A stretch of 9,180 nt of DNA from Hyphomicrobiales bacterium (GCA_021730825.1 JAKFYO010000219.1:1-9180), one strand, 5' to 3'. Counted from the first letter of the stretch, positions 1 through 5,428 are shown. Numbers and translations are program-made. The notes: generated from the sequence alone by a model not told the origin.

Positions 1-62
1 ACATGGCCTCCTCGGGGCTTCTAGGTGGGCGGCAGGGCCGGAAAGTCCGGGCCGCCAAATCG
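1..62 (-). other. 5' leader of a leftward gene off the left edge, with strong hairpin and Shine-Dalgarno
   Basis: Read on the minus strand, this is the expected leader downstream of the promoter at 69-96. GGCGGC (28-33) pairs with GCCGCC (51-56), and inside it CCGGA (38-42) pairs with TCCGG (46-50). This gives 11 base pairs, a 3-nt loop and a 4-nt bulge (34-37), with no T tract on either strand, so it is not an intrinsic terminator. AGGAGG (minus strand, 12 to 7) lies 2 nt before an ATG (4 to 2). That spacing is short, so the true start may be just outside the window. In related bacteria the gene expected here is yajC of the yajC-secDF operon; this is inference from gene order only. Confidence 0.5.
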
Positions 63-68
63 GCCGGG

Positions 69-96
69 ACTATACTTGCGGAGGACCGGATTGCAA
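69..96 (-). promoter_or_regulatory. Sigma70-type promoter firing leftward
   Basis: On the minus strand a TTGCAA -35 hexamer (96 to 91) is followed by a 16-nt spacer and a TATAGT -10 hexamer (74 to 69), placing the start of transcription near 62. TTGCAA is its own reverse complement, so the same hexamer could be a -35 for the plus-strand ATPase gene. The matching plus-strand -10 (TAAGCC at 114-119, 17-nt spacing) is weak. Confidence 0.55.
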
Positions 97-205
97 CGGA
101 ATCGGGCGTTTTCTAAGCCATGGAAAGGCTTATTAGGCCTTTAGGAGCGCTTGTCTTGCCTGCGGCAAAGCCGCCGCGCTATGCCGCCATGACAAGGAAG
201 CCGAA

Positions 206-1084
206 ATGAACCGACCCGCCTCCTCCGACACGATTCTGGGCATGTTAGCCGACGCACTCTCGCGCGTGGCGGCAGCCGTGGACCGCTGGGCGCCGCCTGC
301 GGTTGAAGCCCCCGATTTCGCCAAGGCCGAAGCCTTCGTCTGGAACGCCGCGCAGAAGCGGCTCGACCCGGTTGCGAAAGTGAACCGGGTCGAGATGATG
401 CTGCTCAAGGGCATCGACCGGATGCGCGATACGCTGGTCGAAAACACCGAGCGCTTCGCGAAAGGCCTGCCCGCAAACAATGCGCTTCTCTGGGGTGCGC
501 GCGGCATGGGCAAGTCATCGCTCGTCAAGGCGGTTCATGCGTCGATCAACGCGCAGACCAAAAACCTGAAGCTGATCGAAATTCACCGTGAAGACATCGA
601 GTCATTGCCGACCCTGATGAACCTTCTGCGCGGGGCGAAGGACCGCTTCATCGTATTCTGCGACGACCTCTCGTTCGACGGCGGCGACACGTCCTACAAA
701 TCGCTGAAGGCTGTGCTGGACGGAGGTGTCGAAGGCCGTCCAGACAACGTCATCCTTTATGCAACCTCCAACCGCCGTCATCTGCTCGCGCGCGAGATGG
801 TGGAGAACGAGCGCTCGACCGCGATCAATCCCGGCGAAGCGGTCGAAGAGAAAGTTTCGCTCTCGGATCGCTTCGGTCTCTGGCTCGGCTTTCACCGTTG
901 CTCACAGGATGAGTATCTGGCGATGGTCAACGGCTACGTTTCGCATTTCAAAATTCCGATCCAGGCCGAGCAACTTCGGCGCGAAGCGCTGGAGTGGTCG
1001 ACGACACGCGGCTCGCGCTCGGGACGCGTTGCCTGGCAATTCGTGCAAGACCTCGCCGGCCGGCTGGGTGTGAAACTTCCATAG
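206..1084 (+). CDS. DUF815-family AAA+-like ATPase
   Basis: This is a 292-residue cytoplasmic P-loop ATPase of the DUF815 family, at the family's usual length. The Walker A loop is GARGMGKS at residues 97-104. Walker B follows a hydrophobic strand and ends in FCDD near 151-154. A sensor-1-like TSNR lies at 187-190, followed by an arginine-rich stretch, and a DRFGLWLGF segment at 221-229 resembles the conserved AAA+ region just after it. The N-terminal 90 residues are helical and family-specific. The start is supported by AAGGAAG (194-200), 5 nt before the ATG. The oxidoreductase gene starts 13 nt after its stop, so the two are probably co-transcribed. The family's biochemical role is not established. 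In alphaproteobacteria it is often found near secretion genes (yajC-secDF), but no partner can be read from the sequence. Confidence 0.9.
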   Translation: MNRPASSDTILGMLADALSRVAAAVDRWAPPAVEAPDFAKAEAFVWNAAQKRLDPVAKVNRVEMMLLKGIDRMRDTLVENTERFAKGLPANNALLWGARGMGKSSLVKAVHASINAQTKNLKLIEIHREDIESLPTLMNLLRGAKDRFIVFCDDLSFDGGDTSYKSLKAVLDGGVEGRPDNVILYATSNRRHLLAREMVENERSTAINPGEAVEEKVSLSDRFGLWLGFHRCSQDEYLAMVNGYVSHFKIPIQAEQLRREALEWSTTRGSRSGRVAWQFVQDLAGRLGVKLP

Positions 1085-1097
1085 AAAGACAGATCAT

Positions 1098-2090
1098 ATG
1101 AACCGCCAGATCCTGCTCGCCGAAACGCCCAAGGGAAAACTCGGACCCGAACATTTCAAGCTGCAGGAAGGCGCGATGCCTTCGCCGAAGGACGGCGAAG
1201 TGCTGCTCAAGGTTCGCCTCATCTCACTCGATGCGGCCAACCGCGCATGGATGCAGGGCGCTACCTACCGCGAAGCGGTCGGTGCAGGCTCGGTCATGGC
1301 GGGCGGCGCGATTGCCGAAGTTATGGAAAGCAAGGCGCCTAACTTCGCAGCGGGCGACCTCGTGTTCGCGGACACCGGGTGGCAGGAATATGCGTCCCTT
1401 CCCGGACGCAAACTCCTGAAGGTTCCGAACATCAAGCCGATGTCGAACCTGCTCAGCGTCTATGGCGTCGCGGGTCTAACCGCTTATTTCGGTCTGCTCG
1501 ATGTCGGTCAGCCGAAAGCAGGCGAAACGGTTGTGGTCTCTGCTGCAGCAGGCTCGGTCGGCTCGCTGGTCGGCCAGATCGCAAAGATCAAAGGCTGCCG
1601 CGTCGTCGGCATCGCCGGCGGCAAAGAGAAATGCGACTGGCTGAAATCCGACCTCGGGTTCGATGAAGCGGTCGATTACAAAGCCGGCCCGGTTTTCAAA
1701 TCGCTGAAAGCCGCCTGCCCCGATGGCATCGACGTTTATTTCGACAATGTCGGCGGCGATATTTTCGAAGCCTGTCTCTCACAGATGAAAAATCACGGCC
1801 GCATCGCGTGCTGTGGCGCAGTCTCCGCCTATGATGGCGCGGCACCCGCCGCCGGTCCGCGCGGCGTGCCGGGGCTCATCGTTGTGAAGCGGCTGCGCGT
1901 GCAAGGCTTCATCGTGATGGATTACTACGATCAGGCGATGAAGGCAGTCGCAGAACTTCAGGGCTGGGTCGCTTCCGGCAAACTGAAGGTGCAGGAAGAC
2001 ATCCTCGAAGGTCTCGAGAACACGCCGAAGGCGTTGATCGGTCTCTTGAACGGAGACAATCGCGGCAAGCGCATGGTGCGCGTGTCCTAA
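1098..2090 (+). CDS. NADP-dependent MDR-family oxidoreductase (CurA/leukotriene B4 dehydrogenase-like)
   Basis: This 330-residue protein is a zinc-independent medium-chain dehydrogenase/reductase of the CurA/prostaglandin-reductase type, which reduces activated alkenes or enones with NADPH. The N-terminal catalytic domain (about 1-125) is followed by a Rossmann fold. The nucleotide-binding turn AAGSVGSLVG is at about 150-159, and a basic GGKEKCDWL segment follows the second strand (174-182). YFDNVGG at 214-220 is the typical family signature. The zinc-binding cysteine pattern of alcohol dehydrogenases is absent. The ATG lies 13 nt after the ATPase stop with only a weak upstream GAAAGA, suggesting co-transcription or coupling. 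The coding frame runs into a terminator hairpin directly after the stop. The substrate cannot be inferred, and no neighbouring pathway genes suggest one. Confidence 0.9.
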   Translation: MNRQILLAETPKGKLGPEHFKLQEGAMPSPKDGEVLLKVRLISLDAANRAWMQGATYREAVGAGSVMAGGAIAEVMESKAPNFAAGDLVFADTGWQEYASLPGRKLLKVPNIKPMSNLLSVYGVAGLTAYFGLLDVGQPKAGETVVVSAAAGSVGSLVGQIAKIKGCRVVGIAGGKEKCDWLKSDLGFDEAVDYKAGPVFKSLKAACPDGIDVYFDNVGGDIFEACLSQMKNHGRIACCGAVSAYDGAAPAAGPRGVPGLIVVKRLRVQGFIVMDYYDQAMKAVAELQGWVASGKLKVQEDILEGLENTPKALIGLLNGDNRGKRMVRVS

Positions 2091-2120
2091 AAGAAAAACG
2101 CCGGGCGTTTCCACCCGGCG
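2089..2120 (-). terminator. Intrinsic terminator for the psiF-like gene, shared with the convergent oxidoreductase gene
   Basis: CGCCGGG (2099-2105) pairs perfectly with CCCGGCG (2114-2120) around an 8-nt loop. On the minus strand the stem is followed at once by TTTTTCTTTT (2098 to 2089), a classic U-tract, so it terminates the leftward psiF-like transcript. On the plus strand the stem follows the oxidoreductase stop by 8 nt but has only CCTCTTC after it, so rightward termination is probably weaker. The T tract overlaps the oxidoreductase stop codon. Confidence 0.85.
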
Positions 2121-2145
2121 CCTCTTCATAAAAAATCGAAGTCGC

Positions 2146-2382
2146 TTACACGGCGTCTTTCACGCACTTCGTGGTGAAGCTGTTTTTGGCTGCGCCCGAG
2201 AGCTTCTGGTCCGCTGCCTTCTTATCGCAAGCGGCCTTGGCATCGGTTTCGCATTTCTTCAGGAAGCTCGACTTGGCGGCGCCAGCGAGCTTCTTCGTAT
2301 CGGCTTCCGCAGAACAAGTCGCCTGCGCGTGCGCGGTCGTTGCCGCGAAGGTCAGCGCCAGAGCGAGAATGATCGTACGCAT
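2146..2382 (-). CDS. Secreted two-repeat PsiF-like protein
   Basis: This is a 78-residue exported protein. A signal peptide (residues 1-19, Lys/Arg-poor hydrophobic core, cleavage after AHA) is followed by two copies of a PsiF-type repeat. The first runs about 23-48 and the second about 52-77. Each begins with Cys and an Ala/Lys-rich stretch, contains KL(A/S)GAAK(S/N)SF, and closes with KC. The four cysteines (23, 44, 52, 73) are spaced 21 apart in each repeat. PsiF in Escherichia coli is phosphate-starvation inducible, but its biochemical role is unknown and no clear Pho box is seen here. The start is set by GGAGGA upstream with about 7-nt spacing. A longer in-frame opening to 2442 exists but would put the signal peptide internally. 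An intrinsic terminator follows the stop. Confidence 0.85.
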   Translation of the reverse strand: MRTIILALALTFAATTAHAQATCSAEADTKKLAGAAKSSFLKKCETDAKAACDKKAADQKLSGAAKNSFTTKCVKDAV

Positions 2383-2402
2383 TCGGTATTCCTCCATCGC
2401 CC

Positions 2403-2417
2403 CCGGAATGATTCCGG
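2403..2417 (-). promoter_or_regulatory. 15-bp perfect palindrome in the psiF-like 5' region
   Basis: CCGGAAT-G-ATTCCGG is a perfect inverted repeat with a single central base, 20 bp upstream of the psiF-like start codon and just before its ribosome binding site. As DNA it resembles an operator; as RNA it could fold only with a 3-nt loop and 6-bp stem. No convincing promoter hexamers were found around it, so which of these it is remains open. Confidence 0.4.
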
Positions 2418-2485
2418 AGATGCGAGAGCATAACGAATTCAAAAATTGCGTCTGGATAATGACGCGTAAAATTTCACGTTTGTAC

Positions 2486-3703
2486 TTATGAAAGCGATTT
2501 CCGGGGGCGTCCGGCGTAAACGATTACGGCGGCAATCAGGTCGAGCGCCGCCGCTATGTGCAGTGCAACCGTGTAACCGCCAAAGTAATCGTAGAGCCAT
2601 CCGAACATCGCCGGGCCCAGTGCGCAGGCAATTCCGATCACCATCCAGGCGGCCCCGTTGATCGCACCGAAGGCCGCCGCTCCGAATTCGCGCCGCACGA
2701 TAATCGGCGACAGTGACGTCACGTTGCCCGTCGTTAAACCGTAAACAACGCTTGCGCCGATCAGCACCCATACCAGCGGAAGTGCCGCAATCGCTTCCAG
2801 CGAAATCGCCGCGACACAAAGTACGATCGCCGAAGTCACCCGCAAGTCCACTTGATCGGCCCAGCGCGCAAGCGCGACCCGGCCGAGAAACGCAGCAATC
2901 GCCGTGACCGAAACGATGAAGGCAGCGCCGCTTGCGCCAAGCAAAGGCACCGAAAGCGTCACGTGATGCGTAAGAAATCCGACCTGCACGCCCAAGCCCA
3001 GCGAAAACGCAACAACAAGGGAGATGAAAGCGGCGGTCCTTATCGCCTCTGCCCGGCTGAAGGAACGCGGCGCCGCTAGCTCGTTCTTGGCGTGCGTTGT
3101 TTCCCCGTCGGGATAAAGTCCAAGATCGGCCGGGCTTCTTTTCATAACAAAGAGCGCGAGCGGAAGCACGATCGCGAGCATCAGACCCGCGCCCCAAAGC
3201 ATGGTCGCGGGAAAGCCTATCTTCTCGACGCCAAAGATGAGGATCGGCGTCGAGCTCATGCCGCCTACGGAAGCGCCCAGCATCGCCGACGACATCGCGC
3301 GGCCCTGATGCTTCTCGAACCACGGCGAGATCGCAGCCGTGATCGCTGTCACCGAAAGGCACGCATTACCGAGGCCTGACAAAATGAATGCGCCGTAAGC
3401 GTGCGTAAGCGTCTGCACCTGCCCGATGAGTGCAAGACCTGCCGCCATCGTGATCGCGCCAAGCGCCATTACCGGACGCGGGCCGTAGCGGTCGATCAGC
3501 GGGCCGACGAAGAACGTTGCGATTGCCGAAAGAATTGCAGAAACCGTGAAGGCTGTCGAAATGGCGCCTACGGAAATGCCTCTCGTCTGGGAGATCGCAT
3601 AGATCGAAACGCCAACGCCGAAAATTCCCAAGCCCCAGCTCAGGATCGCAATGACAAGACAGGCCGCGACGATCCACCAGCCATAAAAGACGCGTCCAGC
3701 CAT
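2486..3703 (-). CDS. Major facilitator superfamily transporter (monocarboxylate/oxalate-formate antiporter-like)
   Basis: This 405-residue, 12-TM inner-membrane transporter is of normal length for MFS. The N terminus shows the FYGWWIV opening common in the monocarboxylate porter/OFA-like branch. MFS motif A, GPLIDRYGPRP, lies in the loop between TM2 and TM3 (about residues 67-77). A related loop occurs in the second half around 275-288 (FLGRVALARWAD), reflecting the two six-helix halves. A charged cytoplasmic loop (about 188-225) separates the halves. PWFEKHQGRAMS (127-138) matches the conserved loop before TM5. The ATG at 3703 is chosen because AGGGG lies 8 nt upstream; an in-frame GTG at 3712 is too close to that site. 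The gene stands alone, so the substrate cannot be inferred. A small anionic or carboxylate substrate is a family-level guess. Confidence 0.9.
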   Translation of the reverse strand: MAGRVFYGWWIVAACLVIAILSWGLGIFGVGVSIYAISQTRGISVGAISTAFTVSAILSAIATFFVGPLIDRYGPRPVMALGAITMAAGLALIGQVQTLTHAYGAFILSGLGNACLSVTAITAAISPWFEKHQGRAMSSAMLGASVGGMSSTPILIFGVEKIGFPATMLWGAGLMLAIVLPLALFVMKRSPADLGLYPDGETTHAKNELAAPRSFSRAEAIRTAAFISLVVAFSLGLGVQVGFLTHHVTLSVPLLGASGAAFIVSVTAIAAFLGRVALARWADQVDLRVTSAIVLCVAAISLEAIAALPLVWVLIGASVVYGLTTGNVTSLSPIIVRREFGAAAFGAINGAAWMVIGIACALGPAMFGWLYDYFGGYTVALHIAAALDLIAAVIVYAGRPRKSLS

Positions 3704-3824
3704 TGCGATCACCCCTGCCGCGAACAGCTATAGCCCGCTTCAAGCTTGCACGCGAAGCAAAGTGAGTTGACGCTACGTCAGGATGTGGAAGTGCCGCCTT
3801 GCGGCAAACGGAAAGGACGACTGA
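3704..3824. other. Intergenic region upstream of the MFS gene: operator-like repeat and small hairpin
   Basis: No gene is seen here. On the minus strand a TATAGC (3732 to 3727) could be a -10 for the MFS gene, but no good -35 accompanies it. The inverted repeat TGACG-CTA-CGTCA lies at 3768-3780. A 6-bp hairpin, TGCCGC-CTT-GCGGCA (3792-3806), sits about 18 nt beyond the intact-frame stop of the broken gene. It may be a weak terminator for that gene, although it lacks a T tract. Confidence 0.4.
3768..3780. promoter_or_regulatory. Operator-like inverted repeat upstream of the MFS gene
   Basis: TGACG-CTA-CGTCA is a perfect 5-bp inverted repeat with a 3-bp centre, about 65 bp upstream of the MFS start codon. 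Its size and position suit a dimeric repressor or activator, but no regulator gene is encoded in the window. Confidence 0.25.
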
Positions 3825-4053
3825 CTAGTGAACCGTATCGTTCGGCCCCGGTCCGCCTTGGCCGACCTGAACTACGGTGACTAGATCTTCAATCAGATTG
3901 TACTGCTGCGCGCAGATTGTACTGCTGCGCGACGTCCTGCCAGACTTTCGCAATACGCGCCCACTCGACGCGGGCTGCGTGAGGAAGCGCAGGATCGTTC
4001 GCCTTGTTTACGGCTTCGACCGCGCTGGTCTGGCAATATTCGTGGACTCGCAT
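3825..4053 (-). pseudogene. Frameshifted small gene (69 codons if restored), broken by a 19-bp duplication
   Basis: From the ATG at 4053 a coding-like frame begins MRVHEYCQ and contains HAARVEWARIAKVWQDVAQQ, resembling the abundant short helical Rhizobiales proteins that start MRVxEY and have Trp-Ile-Ala periodicity. After residue 47 a 19-bp exact tandem duplication shifts the frame, and a TGA follows at 3891 (54 residues). Removing one copy joins the frame to IEDLVTVVQVGQGGPGPNDTVH, with a natural TAG at 3827-3825. An in-frame TAG lies three codons upstream of the ATG, and there is no Shine-Dalgarno. An exact EcfG-type promoter ends 8 nt before the ATG. The function of the family is unknown to me. 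It could still be translated as the 54-residue form. Confidence 0.7.
3894..3931. repeat. 19-bp exact tandem duplication
   Basis: CAGATTGTACTGCTGCGCG occurs twice, head to tail (3894-3912 and 3913-3931), with no mismatch. Nineteen is not a multiple of three, so the copy shifts the reading frame of the minus-strand small gene. Perfect identity suggests a recent slippage event or an assembly artefact. Confidence 0.95.
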
Positions 4054-4061
4054 GGCAATCT

Positions 4062-4086
4062 AACGCGGCACCAACCGCCGGGTTCC
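4062..4086 (-). promoter_or_regulatory. Exact EcfG-type promoter (GGAAC-N16-CGTT) for the broken small gene
   Basis: On the minus strand GGAAC (4086 to 4082), a 16-nt spacer and CGTT (4065 to 4062) match the sigma-EcfG general-stress promoter of Rhizobiales exactly. The start of transcription should fall about 6-9 nt beyond CGTT, at or next to the ATG at 4053, which implies a leaderless mRNA. Confidence 0.6.
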
Positions 4087-4131
4087 CTTGCGGCTCCCGT
4101 TGATCACATACAAATAAATCTCGCGTGAGCA

Positions 4132-4156
4132 GGAACCTCTGCACGGCCTGCGCATT
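4132..4156 (+). promoter_or_regulatory. Near-match EcfG-type promoter upstream of the DUF3309 gene
   Basis: GGAAC (4132-4136), a 16-nt spacer and CATT (4153-4156) differ from the EcfG consensus by one base in the -10. If used, it would give a leader of about 100 nt containing the terminator-like hairpin at 4201-4232. It points away from the exact minus-strand EcfG-type promoter, so the pair would form a divergent stress control region. Confidence 0.35.
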
Positions 4157-4200
4157 ACATGCCTGTCGAGCAACGCCTTCCCCCCGGGCGGCCGACATCA

Positions 4201-4238
4201 AAAACCCGGAGCGCGCCTCGCCTCCGGGTTTTCTTTTT
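4201..4238 (+). terminator. Strong intrinsic terminator just upstream of the DUF3309 ribosome binding site
   Basis: AAAACCCGGAG (4201-4211) pairs perfectly with CTCCGGGTTTT (4222-4232) around a 10-nt loop, and CTTTTT follows. On the opposite strand the stem is followed by one further T (4200), so it may also work leftward. Only about 27 nt separate it from the DUF3309 start, and no plus-strand gene lies upstream. It either ends an unannotated small RNA or acts as an attenuator in the DUF3309 leader. Confidence 0.85.
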
Positions 4239-4265
4239 GTAGGAGAGGCTAACGGAGGCTACGCG

Positions 4266-4430
4266 ATGTCTTTAGGCACCATCCTTCTGATCATTCTGGT
4301 CATCATTCTGCTCGGCGGCTTTTCAGGTCTTGGCGGCGGCCCGTTCTACGGCACCGGCTACTACGGCGGCGGCGGCCTCGGCCTCGTTGTCGTGATCCTG
4401 CTGATCCTCGTACTACTGGGCAGGATTTAG
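4266..4430 (+). CDS. DUF3309-family small membrane protein
   Basis: This 54-residue integral membrane protein is of the DUF3309 family. It opens with MSLGTILLII and ends with LILVLLGRI, both typical of the family. Two hydrophobic helices (about 4-18 and 38-52) flank a Gly/Tyr-rich loop (19-37). The ATG at 4266 is supported by ACGGAGG, with GGAGG 7 nt upstream. An in-frame opening upstream to 4125 would run through the terminator hairpin and is unlikely to be translated. The family is common in alphaproteobacteria, often as one or more short copies per genome, and its function is unknown. The unusual upstream arrangement, with a near-EcfG promoter and a terminator hairpin in the presumed leader, suggests conditional expression. 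Confidence 0.9.
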   Translation: MSLGTILLIILVIILLGGFSGLGGGPFYGTGYYGGGGLGLVVVILLILVLLGRI

Positions 4431-4435
4431 TTTAC

Positions 4436-4466
4436 TGGGCGCGGCACCTCTCACGGGCCGCGCCCA
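4436..4466. terminator. 10-bp hairpin between convergent genes, probable weak terminator
   Basis: TGGGCGCGGC (4436-4445) pairs perfectly with GCCGCGCCCA (4457-4466) around an 11-nt loop, starting 6 nt after the DUF3309 stop. Neither strand has a T tract after the stem. It sits where the DUF3309 transcript meets the opposing lipoprotein transcript and could protect or slow both ends. Confidence 0.5.
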
Positions 4467-4514
4467 ATGTTCCCATGCGAATGGAAATTTTGTGGGGCTA
4501 TGAACCGGTAAGGT

Positions 4515-4532
4515 CATGCAGCGCGTCTCAGC
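4515..4532. repeat. 18-bp imperfect copy of a segment inside the lipoprotein gene
   Basis: This matches 4633-4650 at 16 of 18 positions in the same orientation. Read on the minus strand, both copies spell Ala-Glu-Thr-Arg-Cys-Met and the two differences are at third codon positions. This copy lies just after the lipoprotein stop codon and out of frame with it. Confidence 0.6.
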
Positions 4533-4533
4533 G

Positions 4534-4734
4534 CTACTGGTAGCCCGGACAGCGTTGCGCTCTGAGCTGCTCGCCCGCCGCGGCACGACGATAGGCCGTT
4601 GTCGTCATATCATTTGCGATCCGGCTGAACTCCATGCAGCGCGTTTCGGCCGTGGCGTTCAGCGATGGATTCTCGGAGGTGACCTGGGCGCAGCCGCATA
4701 CCAACAGCGCCAGCCCGATTGCCGCAACCTTCAT
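4534..4734 (-). CDS. Small lipoprotein of unknown function
   Basis: This 66-residue predicted lipoprotein starts MKVAAIGLALLVCGC. The lipobox is V12-C13-G14-C15, with lipidation expected on Cys15, and the next residue is Ala, which suits outer-membrane sorting in many Gram-negatives. The mature part is short and polar, with two more cysteines (33 and 62) that could pair, and it ends RCPGYQ. The ATG at 4734 is chosen because GGAAG lies 8 nt upstream. In-frame ATG at 4740 and GTG at 4749 are too close to that site. I do not recognise the family. The gene is divergent from the DUF4189 pair and convergent with the DUF3309 gene. Confidence 0.75.
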   Translation of the reverse strand: MKVAAIGLALLVCGCAQVTSENPSLNATAETRCMEFSRIANDMTTTAYRRAAAGEQLRAQRCPGYQ

Positions 4735-4795
4735 CGCCATCGCTTCCACACCCCCGCACTACAGGCGTTGCTCTATCTTCCAATTCGATGCGAAC

Positions 4796-4824
4796 GTCTC
4801 CGCGACACGGCGTCCTCGCGAGAC
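4796..4824. other. Inverted repeat in the divergent lipoprotein/DUF4189 intergenic region
   Basis: GTCTC and GCGA (4796-4800, 4802-4805, one bulged C) pair with TCGC and GAGAC (4816-4824) around a 10-nt loop, giving nine base pairs. It lies in the 226-nt gap between the two divergent genes and may form part of the lipoprotein mRNA leader. No T tract follows. Confidence 0.35.
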
Positions 4825-4889
4825 CGTGTAATGCGCTTCGGCGGTCCGTCCAAAAGGGCTATCTCTTATGGGGGGTAGCCGCTGCGTTC

Positions 4890-4919
4890 TTGCGCGGTCG
4901 CTTCAATGAAAGCTAGGCT
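4890..4919 (+). promoter_or_regulatory. Weak candidate sigma70 promoter for the DUF4189 pair
   Basis: TTGCGC (4890-4895), an 18-nt spacer and TAGGCT (4914-4919) could start transcription near 4926, about 35 nt before the first DUF4189 ATG. Both hexamers match the consensus poorly, and no EcfG-type motif was found here. Confidence 0.25.
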
Positions 4920-4960
4920 TGGCTATTCCGCTTTGTTTTAGAGGCGTTTGGGGCGCTGTC

Positions 4961-5383
4961 ATGAAGAGCTTTTTCGCGGTCACTGGCCTGCTCGTTACTC
5001 TCACCTTTTCGTCGCCTGTATTCGCCGCAGGCGCGCTCGTCATCGGCGAACCGAGGGATCTGGCCGAAGGCTTTGCCTCCGGATGGTCGGTCAACCAATC
5101 CAACGAGGACGTGGCGCAGGCTCGCGCATTCGAGCAGTGCCGTCACAAGGCCGATGCCACCGAAGCCGTCCGCACGCTTTGCAAAACCTTCCGCAGCTTC
5201 GCCAACCAGTGTGTGACGATCGCGCTCGACGTTGAACCGGGCGCGACCGGCACCGGCTATGCCATCGCACCGACCAAGGCTGAAGCCGAACGCACCGCGC
5301 TCGAAAACTGCCGCGCAACCGCCGGCAACCGTGGACATGCATGCCGCGTCATCAACGGCGGCTGCGACGGGACCGCGAAGTAA
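4961..5383 (+). CDS. DUF4189-family secreted cysteine-rich protein, copy 1
   Basis: This 140-residue exported protein has a signal peptide (residues 1-22, cleavage after VFA) followed by a DUF4189-type domain. The domain opens with a short AGALVIGEP strand. It has a central helix rich in Ala and Glu ending in Cys60, a CVTIALD strand (84-90), a second GTGYAIA strand with an Ala/Glu-rich helix (97-116), and a Cys-rich end closing with GGCDG. Six cysteines (60, 74, 84, 117, 128, 135) probably form disulfides in the periplasm. The ATG at 4961 is preceded by GGGG with 7-nt spacing. An upstream in-frame start at 4919 would bury the signal peptide. The next gene is a paralogue 45 nt downstream, so the two are likely co-transcribed. 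The role of DUF4189 is unknown. Confidence 0.85.
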   Translation: MKSFFAVTGLLVTLTFSSPVFAAGALVIGEPRDLAEGFASGWSVNQSNEDVAQARAFEQCRHKADATEAVRTLCKTFRSFANQCVTIALDVEPGATGTGYAIAPTKAEAERTALENCRATAGNRGHACRVINGGCDGTAK

Positions 5384-5428
5384 AATCTCGACTTTCAATT
5401 CTCAATCAACGATCACCGGTAAGTGCAA

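Noticed and set aside
2439..3362. 307-codon minus-strand open frame
   Set aside because: It is another frame of the MFS transporter gene. Its translation is Arg/Gly-rich with no membrane segments, typical of a GC-rich shadow.
3877..4201. Plus-strand 83-codon and minus-strand 102-codon frames in the intergenic region
   Set aside because: Neither resembles a protein family. The coding-like signal lies in a different minus-strand frame that the 19-bp duplication interrupts.
3713..4240. tRNA or CRISPR repeat in the gene-poor region
   Set aside because: No T-arm-like GGTTCGAAT with a cloverleaf was found, and the only repeat is the single 19-bp tandem pair with no spacers.
4125..4265. Longer DUF3309 start at 4125
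   Set aside because: It would translate through the terminator hairpin and lacks a ribosome binding site. The ATG at 4266 has a good one and matches the family's N terminus.
4913..5398. 161-codon minus-strand open frame
   Set aside because: It is antisense to DUF4189 copy 1, with no domain and no good start context.
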